Shown: piece after piece, positions 50,490 to 58,105 of the stretch
Position numbering within the stretch: position 1 is the first letter of the stretch
Layout of the letters: each line of letters begins with the position of its first letter
NCBI GenBank assembly: GCA_949295905.1
Contig: CASFNA010000007.1
Span: 46,135-110,134, forward strand
Length of the DNA: 64,000 nt
Direction of reading: 5' to 3'
Origin: an uncultured Prevotellaceae bacterium
GTDB taxonomy: Bacteria > Bacteroidota > Bacteroidia > Bacteroidales > Bacteroidaceae
Translations under genes and position numbers: made by a program
The notes under the pieces: model-generated
Seen by the model: the letters and a program-made list of their open reading frames with translations, nothing else
Databases searched by the model: none
Told to the model about the DNA's origin: nothing

Positions 50490-50634
50490 TTCCACGGTGC
50501 AAAAATACAACCATTTCCTTGCAAACAATGTATATTTTTTACCGAAAATGATACCTAAATTACAGCCTGCCGCATTTTTAGCGTTTGTAAACAATTCAGG
50601 CATACGCCACCACACGTCTTCCAATATACGGCAA

Positions 50635-50745
50635 ACCGCCTTGCAAAAGGCCATCAATTACACACTAAAAGGCCGTGTTTCGCATCGCAAAACACGGCCT
50701 TTTGGAACGGCGGATATAACCTGTTGGTTTTCAACGGGTTACATC
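50635..50745. repeat. AAAGGCCGTCTTT palindrome P11
   Basis: GCAAAAGGCCATCAATTAC, TAAAAGGCCGTGTTTCGC and CAAAACACGGCCTTTTGG, then the flank ATAACCTGTTGGTTTTCAAC. The flank contains the stop and last residues (DVTR) of the ATPase gene. Confidence 0.85.
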
Positions 50746-51522
50746 AGAGTGTACGGTTATGTGCAAAGTGTCCTTGTCGAAGGTGATTCCTGACCGCTCT
50801 ACAAAGGCTGAAAGGCGGCCCGAGGCGGCCAGCTCGCGCGGCGTACCGGTGTGTATGCGGCCGTCGCCAGCCATGAGCCAAAGGGTGTCGGCGGCCTGAA
50901 GGGCCAGCTCGAGGTCGTGGGTCGACATGAAGATGGTCTTGCCCGTGTCGTGGGCGAGCCGCGCAAGGAGGAGCATCGTCTCCACCTTGCTGGGATAGTC
51001 GAGGTATGCCGTAGGCTCGTCGAGGAAGATTATGGGCGTCTGCTGCGCCAAGGCCTTGGCTATCATCATTTTCTGCCGCTCGCCGTCGCTTAAAGTCGCG
51101 ATGTTGCGCCGCGCCAGACGGGCGATGCCTACCTGCTCCATGCTCTCCATGACGATGCGCCTGTCGCCGTCAGCGAGCGTTCCCCAGAAGCCAGTGTACG
51201 GTGCTCGACCGAGCGCGACGACCTCTTCCACGGTCATGTTCATCGCCTCGGGACGTGCGGTAAGCACCACGCCTACCGTCCGCGACATGTCCTTCTGCGA
51301 GTATTCCGATATTTCCTTACCTTTTATATATATGCTTCCACCCAACTTCGGCAGGAAGCCGGCAAGCGTCTTGAGCAGCGTTGACTTGCCCGCTCCGTTC
51401 GCCCCGATAAGGCATGTAAGCTCGCCGCCGCGCAGGGAGATGTCTATGCCTGAGGCAACGGTCTTCACTCCGCCCTTTACGCGGTAGCCGATAGAGAGGG
51501 AGGAAAGGGTGACTGAAGTCAT
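50731..51522 (-). CDS. FecE/BtuD-type ABC transporter ATP-binding protein
   Basis: A 263-residue ATPase of the iron-siderophore/cobalamin importer class. Walker A GANGAGKSTLLKTLAG, Q-loop region VGVVLTARPEAMNMTVEEVV, signature LSDGERQKMMIAKAL, Walker B IIFLDEPTAYLD, H-loop STHDLEL. The matching FecCD-type permease and binding protein are not in the window, so it is separated from its partners or uses those of another locus. The C-terminal DVTR and stop lie in the flank of palindrome P11. Confidence 0.92.
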   Translation of the reverse strand: MTSVTLSSLSIGYRVKGGVKTVASGIDISLRGGELTCLIGANGAGKSTLLKTLAGFLPKLGGSIYIKGKEISEYSQKDMSRTVGVVLTARPEAMNMTVEEVVALGRAPYTGFWGTLADGDRRIVMESMEQVGIARLARRNIATLSDGERQKMMIAKALAQQTPIIFLDEPTAYLDYPSKVETMLLLARLAHDTGKTIFMSTHDLELALQAADTLWLMAGDGRIHTGTPRELAASGRLSAFVERSGITFDKDTLHITVHSDVTR

Positions 51523-51543
51523 AATATCTTTTATCTGATTAAA

Positions 51544-51682
51544 TTGAAAATGGAGAATTGTTTTAATTGAGAATGTAAAATGGAGAACGGAGAATTATGA
51601 TTTGCTTTGCCGATAATGTGCTTACAGACTGCATTGGTAATCATAATTTTCAATTGTCAATTCTCAATTCTCCATTAATAAC
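51544..51682. repeat. Word-type inverted repeat W17 (GGAGAATTGAGAATTG words)
   Basis: Left arm AATTGAAAATGGAGAATTG ... GAGAATGTAAAATGGAGAAC then GGAGAATTATGA. Right arm TCATAATTTTCAATTGTCAA then TTCTCAATTCTCCATT. The right arm encodes the last nine residues (NGELRIDN and neighbours) of the S41 protease. Confidence 0.88.
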
Positions 51683-52681
51683 CTTCCTTGCAAACTCGAT
51701 TATCGTGTCCTCGCCCCGGCGGAAGTCATCGTCGGTGAGGCCGACGTTGTAATCTGGCTCGATACCGAACTCCGTGCAGCGCATGTTTTTGTCGTACATC
51801 GGGCACGCGCTGAACCTTACCGCCCAGCCGTTAGGCAGCTCGCTGCTCATCGGCATGCCTGCTCCGCCGCCCGTCTTGTCGCCCACCACGGTGACGCCGG
51901 GGCAGCACTTCATGTACTTTACGAACTCGTTGGCCGCGCTGTACACGCCCCGGTTTGTCAAGACTACGGTCCTCTTGTGCCACCGTATGCCGCCCGACGG
52001 CTTGAGGATTTGCTTCTCCGGCTTGGAGAAATCGTTGTGCCCGGGGCCCGTCTTGTGGCTGATGTAGCCTACGTGAATGTTCTCGCCAGTGAAGCGCGCA
52101 GCCAGTTTTTCAGCCGAAGTGAGCATTCCGCCGCCGTTGCCGCGCACGTCAACGATGAGTCCCGTGCACGAAGCGAGATAGTAAAGCACCTCGTCGAGGT
52201 TGCCGTCGCCTATGCCGTACTCGAACGAAGAACAGCGTATGTAACCTATGTTGTCGTCGAGCTTGCGGTATTCAAGGCCCGACGCCATCCTGTAATCGGT
52301 GCCGAGATAGCGGCGCAGGAGCGAGTCGCTTACGTTGGCAGGGTAGTCTTCCTTCCAACTCCAGTACCTCGCGTTGTCGAACGGGGAGTAAAGGTTGACG
52401 TGGCCGTCGCGCAGTTCGCCGAGCATATTGCCCAACACCTCGAACAGCTGGTCGCCCGTCATCCGGCTGTCTACCTGCCGGCTGTACCTCGCACGCACCT
52501 CGTTCCAGTCAAGTCCGTACTCCTCGGCCTTGTAATCGAAGAAGCAATATCGCTCGTCCATTATTTTCCAAAGCGCCTCGAAGTTGCCGTTGGGGTCGTC
52601 GCTGAACTCTTCCTCGTCAACGCACGACGACATGCAGGCCAGCGAGAGGAGCGGCAACAGGACGTAAAAAAGTCTTTTCAT
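51650..52681 (-). CDS. S41 family peptidase lipoprotein
   Basis: A 343-residue lipoprotein (lipobox LACMSSCVDEE) of the C-terminal-processing protease family. The N-terminal helical region (residues ~30-90) holds FEALWKIMDERYCFFDYKAE. The catalytic domain includes GLIVDVRGNGGGMLTSAEKL and the nucleophile block VVLTNRGVYSAANEFVKYMK (Ser), then VTVVGDKTGGGAGMPMSSE. No clear PDZ domain. Typical of a Bacteroidetes surface or periplasmic protease. The end is repeat-encoded (W17). It overlaps the upstream DUF3316-like gene by 4 nt. Confidence 0.9.
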   Translation of the reverse strand: MKRLFYVLLPLLSLACMSSCVDEEEFSDDPNGNFEALWKIMDERYCFFDYKAEEYGLDWNEVRARYSRQVDSRMTGDQLFEVLGNMLGELRDGHVNLYSPFDNARYWSWKEDYPANVSDSLLRRYLGTDYRMASGLEYRKLDDNIGYIRCSSFEYGIGDGNLDEVLYYLASCTGLIVDVRGNGGGMLTSAEKLAARFTGENIHVGYISHKTGPGHNDFSKPEKQILKPSGGIRWHKRTVVLTNRGVYSAANEFVKYMKCCPGVTVVGDKTGGGAGMPMSSELPNGWAVRFSACPMYDKNMRCTEFGIEPDYNVGLTDDDFRRGEDTIIEFARKVINGELRIDN

Positions 52682-53499
52682 GGGAGTATGTTGGTAAGTT
52701 TGAAGCTGCGGACAAAGCCTATCAGCAGCATGTTTGAATATGTATGGTACTTCAGGTTGTTCACCTTGGCCTGACGGAAGTCGCCGAGATAACCCAAGCG
52801 CAGCGTGGTGCGGCCGAGCGTGAAGTCAAGAGTAAGCATCTGGCGGAGCGACGGACGGCTGACAAATGTTGTCGGTACGACGTTGTGGTCGTAGTCTCCG
52901 CGAGAGAAAATCTCGTAATATGACTGGCCGTAATTAGGACTGAACATCACGCCGAAGACCGGTGCACTGACCTCGTAGCGTGCCTTCAGCGGCACACGTC
53001 CGAGCCTGAAGCGGTATGCCGCGGCGGCACTCGGGGCGATATTTAACGCAAGGCGCGCCTGCGCCGGGTTGTTGCCGTTACGTGTGTTGTATAGAAATCC
53101 AACCTCGACATCGGCCTGTCCGCCAGCCATTATATTGAGGCGACCGCCCAGCAAGTCCCAATTGTAATGCACGCCGTAGGTGAACGTGTACATGCCCGAC
53201 ATCTCGTTGGCGTTGCCAGCGCGGTTGTCGGCATACGCAAACGAGCCTTGATGCACCAGCATACGCGACCACCGGCGACCCTCGCGGCGGCGTATTGTGT
53301 GGGAAACATAGCGCAACTCCCAACCCGTATACGTCTCCGGCGAAAGATATGTGTCAAGAATGTCAGCCGCGCCGATGCCGAGCATCTGGGCGTTGGTGAT
53401 GACCTTATTACTATATAAGGTGTCGCCGCCCTGACCAAAGGCGGCCAAGGGCAGTGCGAGAAGCGCCGATATAAGAAATGAACGTATTGCTTTCATCAT
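52678..53499 (-). CDS. DUF3316-like exported protein
   Basis: A 273-residue exported protein. Signal peptide (SFLISALLALPLAAFGQ), then a sequence resembling an outer-membrane beta-barrel: alternating aromatic/hydrophobic strands such as YTFTYGVHYNWDLLGGRLNI and LDFTLGRTTLRLGYLGDFRQ. Fits the Bacteroidetes DUF3316 family, function unknown. I chose ATG 53499 (MMKAIRS), or the adjacent ATG; 10 upstream codons come from a GC palindrome. Its last codons overlap the S41 peptidase start (ATGA), so the two probably work together. Confidence 0.8.
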   Translation of the reverse strand: MMKAIRSFLISALLALPLAAFGQGGDTLYSNKVITNAQMLGIGAADILDTYLSPETYTGWELRYVSHTIRRREGRRWSRMLVHQGSFAYADNRAGNANEMSGMYTFTYGVHYNWDLLGGRLNIMAGGQADVEVGFLYNTRNGNNPAQARLALNIAPSAAAAYRFRLGRVPLKARYEVSAPVFGVMFSPNYGQSYYEIFSRGDYDHNVVPTTFVSRPSLRQMLTLDFTLGRTTLRLGYLGDFRQAKVNNLKYHTYSNMLLIGFVRSFKLTNILP

Positions 53500-53509
53500 C
53501 CTAAATGCA

Positions 53510-53600
53510 GCCCCTCCCGTCCTTCCCAATGGGGAGGGGCATTGTTACTTATGGCTTATTTCACGTTCCCTCCCCGTCGGGGAGGGTCAGGGTGAGGCTT
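53510..53600. repeat. Two GGGGAGGG palindromes between parC and the DUF3316-like gene
   Basis: CCCCTCCCGTCCTTCCCAAT then GGGGAGGGGC, and CCCTCCCCGTCGGGGAGGG, 40 nt apart. GC-rich hairpins like those at 43812 and 45618; possible terminator of parC. Confidence 0.6.
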
Positions 53601-56327
53601 TTATTCTTCACCGAAGAGGCTCAACTGCCCGGTAATCTCGTCTATAACCTGCTGCTGGCTTTTGCCTGCGTCGGGGTCAAGGTTCTCGTTTTCGGGTGCG
53701 CCGGGCTGTCCGCCGCCGTCAGTCTCGTCATCATCGGCCTCGTCATCGGCACGCTTCAGCGGCTCAAGTTGCTCTATACTGTCCACGGTCCACGTAGTAA
53801 GGCGCTTGCCCTTGGCCTTAAAGCCCTTTACGGCGATAAACTCTTCGGCGTCAACTTCCATCGGGTCGCGGAAAGCATCGTTGCCTCCGAAGGTGATGCG
53901 GAAGCGCGGATAAAGCTCATCAGTCAGGCAAACGAGGCGGCTGTCCTTGTTTTCACCGATGTAATTCTGCTTCCGCTTCGAGCCTTCCATCATGAAACGC
54001 TTTAGGTAAGGATAGCCCTGCTGGTCGGCATCGAAGAGCACCGCCGTCCATACCTTATGCTCGTCATACTTCTCTATGAGCCTGATGTTGTCCTCGTAGT
54101 GGTTGTTCACGTCGAAGTTTGACAGGTAGAAGTCGCCGTTATCAAGAACTACGAGGATGCTGTCGCCCTCGTTGAACTCGCCGAGCAGCCGCCCGTGGTC
54201 GTCATAATTGAGGCGTTTCACGTCGGGGTCGAACCAAACCTTGCGACCGCCGAGCGTGCTGTGGCCGTGGCTCTTGAGCGAAATGCGGTGCACGTTGAAG
54301 CGTGTCATCACCACTCCGCGCGCCGAACGCCCCTTGATTGCAACCTCGGAGAAGTCTTTTTCCTTAAAGATGTTCTTCAGGCGAGGGGCCGGGTCGAGCG
54401 TCACTTTTATTACTTCGGCCTCGCCGTTGGGGTTGGCGGTGAAGTAAACCACACGCGAACCGGGCGTGCCCATCGTCAAGTCATACTCGCGGTCGCGCGT
54501 TATGCTGGTGACGTTAAAGCGTTTCATGTAGTATTTGCCGAGCTTTCCGTCACGGTAGACCACGTTGTATATGGTGCGCTTGTCGTTCTTCTTGAACACG
54601 GCGACGTGCAAGATGTTCTTGCCGACAAATATTTTGTCGGCCACCTTGACCACCTTGTACTTGCCGTCCTTGTAGAAAATGATGATGTCGTCGATGTCGG
54701 AACAGTTGCAGACGAACTCGTCTTTCTTCAGCGCAGTGCCGATAAAGCCGTCGTTGCGGTTGATGTAGAGCTTCTCGTTGGCCTCTACCACCTTGGTGGC
54801 CTCGATTGTGTCGAAGTTCTTTATTTCGGTAAGACGGGGATGGGCTGCGCCGTACTTCTGCTTGAGGTACCTGAACCAGTCGGCCGTTACATCGACCATG
54901 TGACCCAGCTTGTAGTCTATTTCCTCGATTTCAGCCTTGATTTTAGCCATCAGCTCGTCGGCCTTGTCCTTGTTGAACTTCAATATCCGCGCCATCTTTA
55001 TGTCCATCAGGCGGAGTATGTCGTCCTTGGTCACCTCGCGGATGAACTGCGGATAATACGGCGTAAGGCGTTCGTCGATGTGTGCGCAGGCGGCATCCAT
55101 GTCGGGAGCCTGCTCAAACTTGCGGTCCTTGTATATGCGTTCCTCGATGAAAATCTTTTCAAGCGAGGCGAAGTGGAGCTGCTCCTGAAGCTCGTGCTTG
55201 CGTATTTCAAGCTCCTTGCGGAGCAAGTCCATCGTGTGATTAACCGAATAACGCAACACGTCGCCGACCGAAAGGAACTGCGGCTTGTCGTCCTCTATGA
55301 CGCAGCAGTTGGGCGATATGTTGATTTCGCAGTCAGAAAAGGCATACAGGGCGTCGATGGTCTTGTCTGACGAGACGCCCGGCGACAGGTGCACTTGTAT
55401 TTCAACCTGCGCCGCCGTGTTGTCGTCTACCTTGCGCGCCTTGATTTTTCCCTTTTCGATAGCCTTCAGTATGGAATCTATCAAAGTGCTGGTAGTCTTG
55501 CCGTAAGGGATTTCCCTGATTACGAGGGTCTTGCTGTCAAGCTTCTCTATTTTAGCCCTTACCTTGAGCACGCCGCCGCGCTGTCCCTCGTTATACTTGC
55601 TTACGTCGATGCTGCCGCCCGTGGGGAAGTCGGGATAAAGCGTGAACGGCTCGCCGTGAAGGTAGCTTACGGCGGCGTCGCATATTTCGTTGAAATTGTG
55701 GGGAAGTATTTTCGACGACAGGCCGACGGCTATGCCCTCCGCGCCCTGCGCCAAGAGGAGGGGGAACTTGGCCGGAAGCGTTATGGGCTCCTTGTTCCTT
55801 CCGTCGTAGCTGAGCTGCCACTCGGTGGTCTTCGGGTTGAAAACCACATCAAGCGCAAACTTCGACAGCCTGGCCTCTATGTATCGCGGAGCCGCCGCGC
55901 GGTCGCCGGTGAGTATGTTTCCCCAGTTACCCTGGCAGTCTACGAGCAGGTCTTTCTGCCCCAGCTGCACCAGGGCGTCGCCTATGGAGGCGTCGCCGTG
56001 GGGGTGGAACTGCATCGTGTGTCCCACGATGTTGGCCACCTTGTTATACCGTCCGTCGTCCATGCGCTTCATGGAGTGCAGTATGCGCCGCTGCACGGGC
56101 TTCAGTCCGTCCTCGATGTGGGGCACGGCACGCTCCAGTATCACGTAAGAGGCATAGTCGAGAAACCAGCTCTGGTACATTCCGCTAAGGTGATGCACGG
56201 CCGAAGCGTCAAACCGGCTGACGGGCTTGTACCCCTCGCCGCCTGCCGGTGCACCTCCCTCCACGGGCTGCACGGCGCCACCGTACTGTTCCTCTATGCT
56301 CTCGTTGTCCTTTATCTCGTCGTCCAT
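53601..56327 (-). CDS. parC: DNA topoisomerase IV / gyrase subunit A
   Basis: A 908-residue type IIA topoisomerase breakage-reunion subunit. The catalytic region begins YQSWFLDYASYVILERAVPH and carries LKPVQRRILHSMKRMDDGRY, IVGHTMQFHPHGDASIGDAL and AAPRYIEARLSKFA with the active-site tyrosine. A coiled-coil gate is followed by a divergent C-terminal beta-pinwheel (residues ~560-850) and an acidic tail with DDEADDDETDGGG. The long Bacteroidetes form is often annotated ParC. No canonical GyrA box noticed. The ParE partner is not in the window. A terminator-promoter cassette lies upstream. Confidence 0.92.
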   Translation of the reverse strand: MDDEIKDNESIEEQYGGAVQPVEGGAPAGGEGYKPVSRFDASAVHHLSGMYQSWFLDYASYVILERAVPHIEDGLKPVQRRILHSMKRMDDGRYNKVANIVGHTMQFHPHGDASIGDALVQLGQKDLLVDCQGNWGNILTGDRAAAPRYIEARLSKFALDVVFNPKTTEWQLSYDGRNKEPITLPAKFPLLLAQGAEGIAVGLSSKILPHNFNEICDAAVSYLHGEPFTLYPDFPTGGSIDVSKYNEGQRGGVLKVRAKIEKLDSKTLVIREIPYGKTTSTLIDSILKAIEKGKIKARKVDDNTAAQVEIQVHLSPGVSSDKTIDALYAFSDCEINISPNCCVIEDDKPQFLSVGDVLRYSVNHTMDLLRKELEIRKHELQEQLHFASLEKIFIEERIYKDRKFEQAPDMDAACAHIDERLTPYYPQFIREVTKDDILRLMDIKMARILKFNKDKADELMAKIKAEIEEIDYKLGHMVDVTADWFRYLKQKYGAAHPRLTEIKNFDTIEATKVVEANEKLYINRNDGFIGTALKKDEFVCNCSDIDDIIIFYKDGKYKVVKVADKIFVGKNILHVAVFKKNDKRTIYNVVYRDGKLGKYYMKRFNVTSITRDREYDLTMGTPGSRVVYFTANPNGEAEVIKVTLDPAPRLKNIFKEKDFSEVAIKGRSARGVVMTRFNVHRISLKSHGHSTLGGRKVWFDPDVKRLNYDDHGRLLGEFNEGDSILVVLDNGDFYLSNFDVNNHYEDNIRLIEKYDEHKVWTAVLFDADQQGYPYLKRFMMEGSKRKQNYIGENKDSRLVCLTDELYPRFRITFGGNDAFRDPMEVDAEEFIAVKGFKAKGKRLTTWTVDSIEQLEPLKRADDEADDDETDGGGQPGAPENENLDPDAGKSQQQVIDEITGQLSLFGEE

Positions 56328-56411
56328 GATGATGTAGTTGTATGGTGAAGAAAATGCCGCCGGGCGGCATTAAGCGCGGCGCAGGCGCATGCCCACACCG
56401 CTTGCAAGGTA

Positions 56412-56510
56412 CAAAGATAGTTTAAATCGAGCGAAATGCAAAATAAAATCGAGCGAAACGAGCGATTATTTTCATTTCCGAGATGCAGCCTGTCTTATAT
56501 AGAGACACCC
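56412..56510 (-). promoter_or_regulatory. Terminator-promoter repeat cassette upstream of parC
   Basis: On the minus strand TTTG (56439-56442), 19 nt, TATCTTTG (56412-56419). It is preceded by a hairpin (ATCGCTCG/CGAGCGAT type) with TTTATTTTG and the shared tail CATTTCCGAGATGCAGCCTG. Homologous to 34896-35053. Confidence 0.8.
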
Positions 56511-57130
56511 CAAAAGGCGGAAAAGGCAAAGAAATGGTTTTATTCCAATTAAAGTGCTATAAAGATTTTTGTTACGCAAAATTATGTTAACGGAAGCATA
56601 AGCCATAATCCCGTTAAGCCTCTGAGAAGGCCGACGGCACGCACGAAAACGCCTCGAAACACGAAAAACGGGGTTTTCCGGCATTCTATGTATCGTGCTT
56701 TATATCAACCACTTACGTTCAAAAACAGCTACGCATACACTCAACAGCCTTGTCAAAGACGGCCTTTCGTGAAGCCAAAGACGGTCTTTTGCATCACGAA
56801 AGGCCGTCTCCGGCACAGCTTCCGGCGGCCTTCTGCGGCGCAAAACGGCATATTTATACGACCGATATTCAACAATACACTGTTTCAGAAGCAAAAACAC
56901 GCCTTGCGGCACGCATCAAAGCACCAGACGGTTTCTATTTTGCCGATTTGCATTGTAAAGAAAAATGAAACGGCAGAAGTTAAATAACGTTTAACAAGAA
57001 GTATTGCCCAAGTATGTGCCAAACGGCTTGAACCAAAACACAAGCAAGCCGTCCGTGCCGGCATGCGCCACCTTAACAATATACAAACCACGTATCCGTC
57101 ATAAAAATAATCGCTTGTTTCTCACGCTTT
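56511..57130. other. Spacer between parC and tRNA-Leu
   Basis: About 620 nt with palindrome P12 (56750-56840) and otherwise nothing I can identify. Short open frames here pass through the palindrome and have no ribosome-binding sites. Confidence 0.5.
56750..56840. repeat. AAAGGCCGTCTTT palindrome P12
   Basis: TCAAAGACGGCCTTTCGTG, CCAAAGACGGTCTTTTGCAT and GAAAGGCCGTCTCCGGC. Flank not clear. Confidence 0.8.
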
Positions 57131-57133
57131 TAT

Positions 57134-57164
57134 TTTGCATTTACCCTATTTTATATTACCTTTG
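57134..57164 (+). promoter_or_regulatory. Promoter of tRNA-Leu
   Basis: TTTG, 19 nt, TACCTTTG: perfect -33/-7 pair 36 nt before the mature 5' end. Confidence 0.8.
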
Positions 57165-57199
57165 CACCGCCGTTTCACGAAAGGCGGCACAACAGACAT

Positions 57200-57281
57200 G
57201 CGCTTGTGGCGGAATTGGTAGACGCGCCAGACTTAGGATCTGGTGTCTCGCGACGTGTAGGTTCGAGTCCTATCAGGCGCA
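57200..57281 (+). tRNA. tRNA-Leu(TAG)
   Basis: A class II tRNA. Acceptor GCGCTTG/CAGGCGC, D-loop GGAATTGGTAGACGC, anticodon loop CTTAGGA (TAG), variable arm TGTCTCGCGACG, T loop GGTTCGAGTCC. CCA not encoded. It converges on the small membrane-protein cassette at 57467-57753. Confidence 0.97.
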
Positions 57282-57288
57282 CTGAAAG

Positions 57289-57326
57289 AAATGCCAAATG
57301 GTTGACTGTCAATCATTTGGCATTTC
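57289..57326 (+). terminator. Terminator hairpin after tRNA-Leu
   Basis: AAATGCCAAATG-loop-CATTTGGCATTT followed by CCCTTCTTG: a 12-bp perfect stem with a moderate T content after it. Confidence 0.75.
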
Positions 57327-57399
57327 CCTTCTTGTCAAAATCCACGCAAAGCCCCACTTGGCACACCTCTATCTGACGGAATTTCACACCCCGACAAAC

Positions 57400-57433
57400 A
57401 AAAAGGCCGCATCCATGATAGTGAATGCGGCCA
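57400..57433 (-). terminator. Terminator of small-protein cassette 2
   Basis: On the minus strand TGGCCGCATTCA ... GGATGCGGCCTTTTTG: an 8-bp GC-rich stem followed by TTTTT, 34 nt after the stop of the 33-residue gene. Confidence 0.85.
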
Positions 57434-57466
57434 ACGAATTGACTGGTACGGCACCGATACGGGCCG

Positions 57467-57568
57467 TCATTTCCTCTCGTCTTTCAATACTTTGTCTTGT
57501 CTGTTAAAGTACATATAACCAACAACGGCTATCACTATAACCAATATTGATGCTATTATTGCTCCCAT
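57467..57568 (-). CDS. 33-residue single-TM membrane protein (cassette 2, second gene)
   Basis: A small ORF with a TM helix (residues ~2-21: GAIIASILVIVIAVVGYMYF) and a charged tail (NRQDKVLKDERK). AGGAG lies 8 nt before the ATG at 57568. An in-frame ATG two codons earlier (57574) overlaps the preceding stop as ATGA. Same length (33), topology and genetic position as the protein at 9547-9648. Function unknown. Confidence 0.75.
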   Translation of the reverse strand: MGAIIASILVIVIAVVGYMYFNRQDKVLKDERK

Positions 57569-57570
57569 AT

Positions 57571-57753
57571 TCATTTCTCCTTCTCTTTTATCATTGATAA
57601 TCCTACAATCAAAGTCACCAACACCGCCACTACAAGCAGGGCGTAAACATACCACGCCCACTCATCTATACCATTAAATACGGACGACAATAAAATTGCC
57701 GTTGCCATATACTTGGCTATATCCATAAGTCATTTGCCCAGTTCCTTCTTCAT
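57571..57753 (-). CDS. Small two-TM membrane protein with an in-frame TGA (cassette 2, first gene)
   Basis: From ATG 57753 the frame reads MKKELGK then TGA (57730-57732), then continues open as LMDIAKYMATAILLSSVFN to a TGA at 57571-57573. The internal ATG at 57726 would give a 51-residue protein with two TM segments ending KEKEK. The homologue at 9661-9869 has Phe at the TGA position (GKFFIDISK), and the first ATG sits where transcription should start. So either the gene is broken, translation starts at 57726, or the UGA (in the leaky UGA-C context) is read through. Confidence 0.55.
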
Positions 57754-57759
57754 TCTTCG

Positions 57760-57790
57760 CAAAGTTATACATCATTCCGCAATATACAAA
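57760..57790 (-). promoter_or_regulatory. Near-perfect promoter of small-protein cassette 2
   Basis: On the minus strand TTTG, 19 nt, TAACTTTG, ending 6 nt before the ATG at 57753: again an essentially leaderless arrangement, as in cassette 1. Confidence 0.75.
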
Positions 57791-58105
57791 ACGGTTGACA
57801 CAAAATAAACATTTATGGCCGGAAAGAGGCCGGTATATATAATAATGTGTCACAGGCAGACACACTTCAACCCTCCGGCCGGCACCCACGTTACACCATG
57901 GGCGGCAAATCTTCATGCCGCAAGCCCCGCGCCGTCATACATTTATGCTCTTATTTTACAAGCATTTACAAGATTTGGTGCAATAAAGTTTTCCTTTTCA
58001 GACAACTTTCAGCAAAAAAATTATCGGCAGATTATCCGAAAAGTATTTCTTTTTGTCGAAAAATGTTCGTAGCTTTGCACCTGATTACATTCATTATTAG
58101 CCATC
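57791..58105. other. Spacer upstream of nrdJ
   Basis: About 315 nt. It contains a GGCCGGAAAGAGGCCGG hairpin (57818-57834), a GTGTCACAGGCAGACAC pairing nearby, and a -7-like TAGCTTTG box (about 58070-58077) before nrdJ. I looked for cobalamin-riboswitch motifs and found none. Confidence 0.5.

Noticed and set aside
50184-50520. Cobalamin riboswitch upstream of the BtuB-like receptor
   Set aside because: I searched for the GCCACTG core and the B12 box on both strands; neither is present.
54195-56348. Long open frames antisense to parC
   Set aside because: Same codon-bias artefact; no family features and no promoter or ribosome-binding site.
56688-56987. Small plus-strand ORFs between parC and tRNA-Leu
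   Set aside because: They run through palindrome P12, lack ribosome-binding sites, and have no recognisable features.
57730-57732. Selenocysteine at the in-frame TGA of small-protein cassette 2
   Set aside because: No SECIS-like hairpin directly after the TGA, no Sec machinery in the window, and the homologue has Phe, not Cys, at that place.
57791-58105. Cobalamin riboswitch upstream of the B12-dependent reductase
   Set aside because: Only a GGCCGG hairpin and unrelated pairings are seen; the conserved core is missing.
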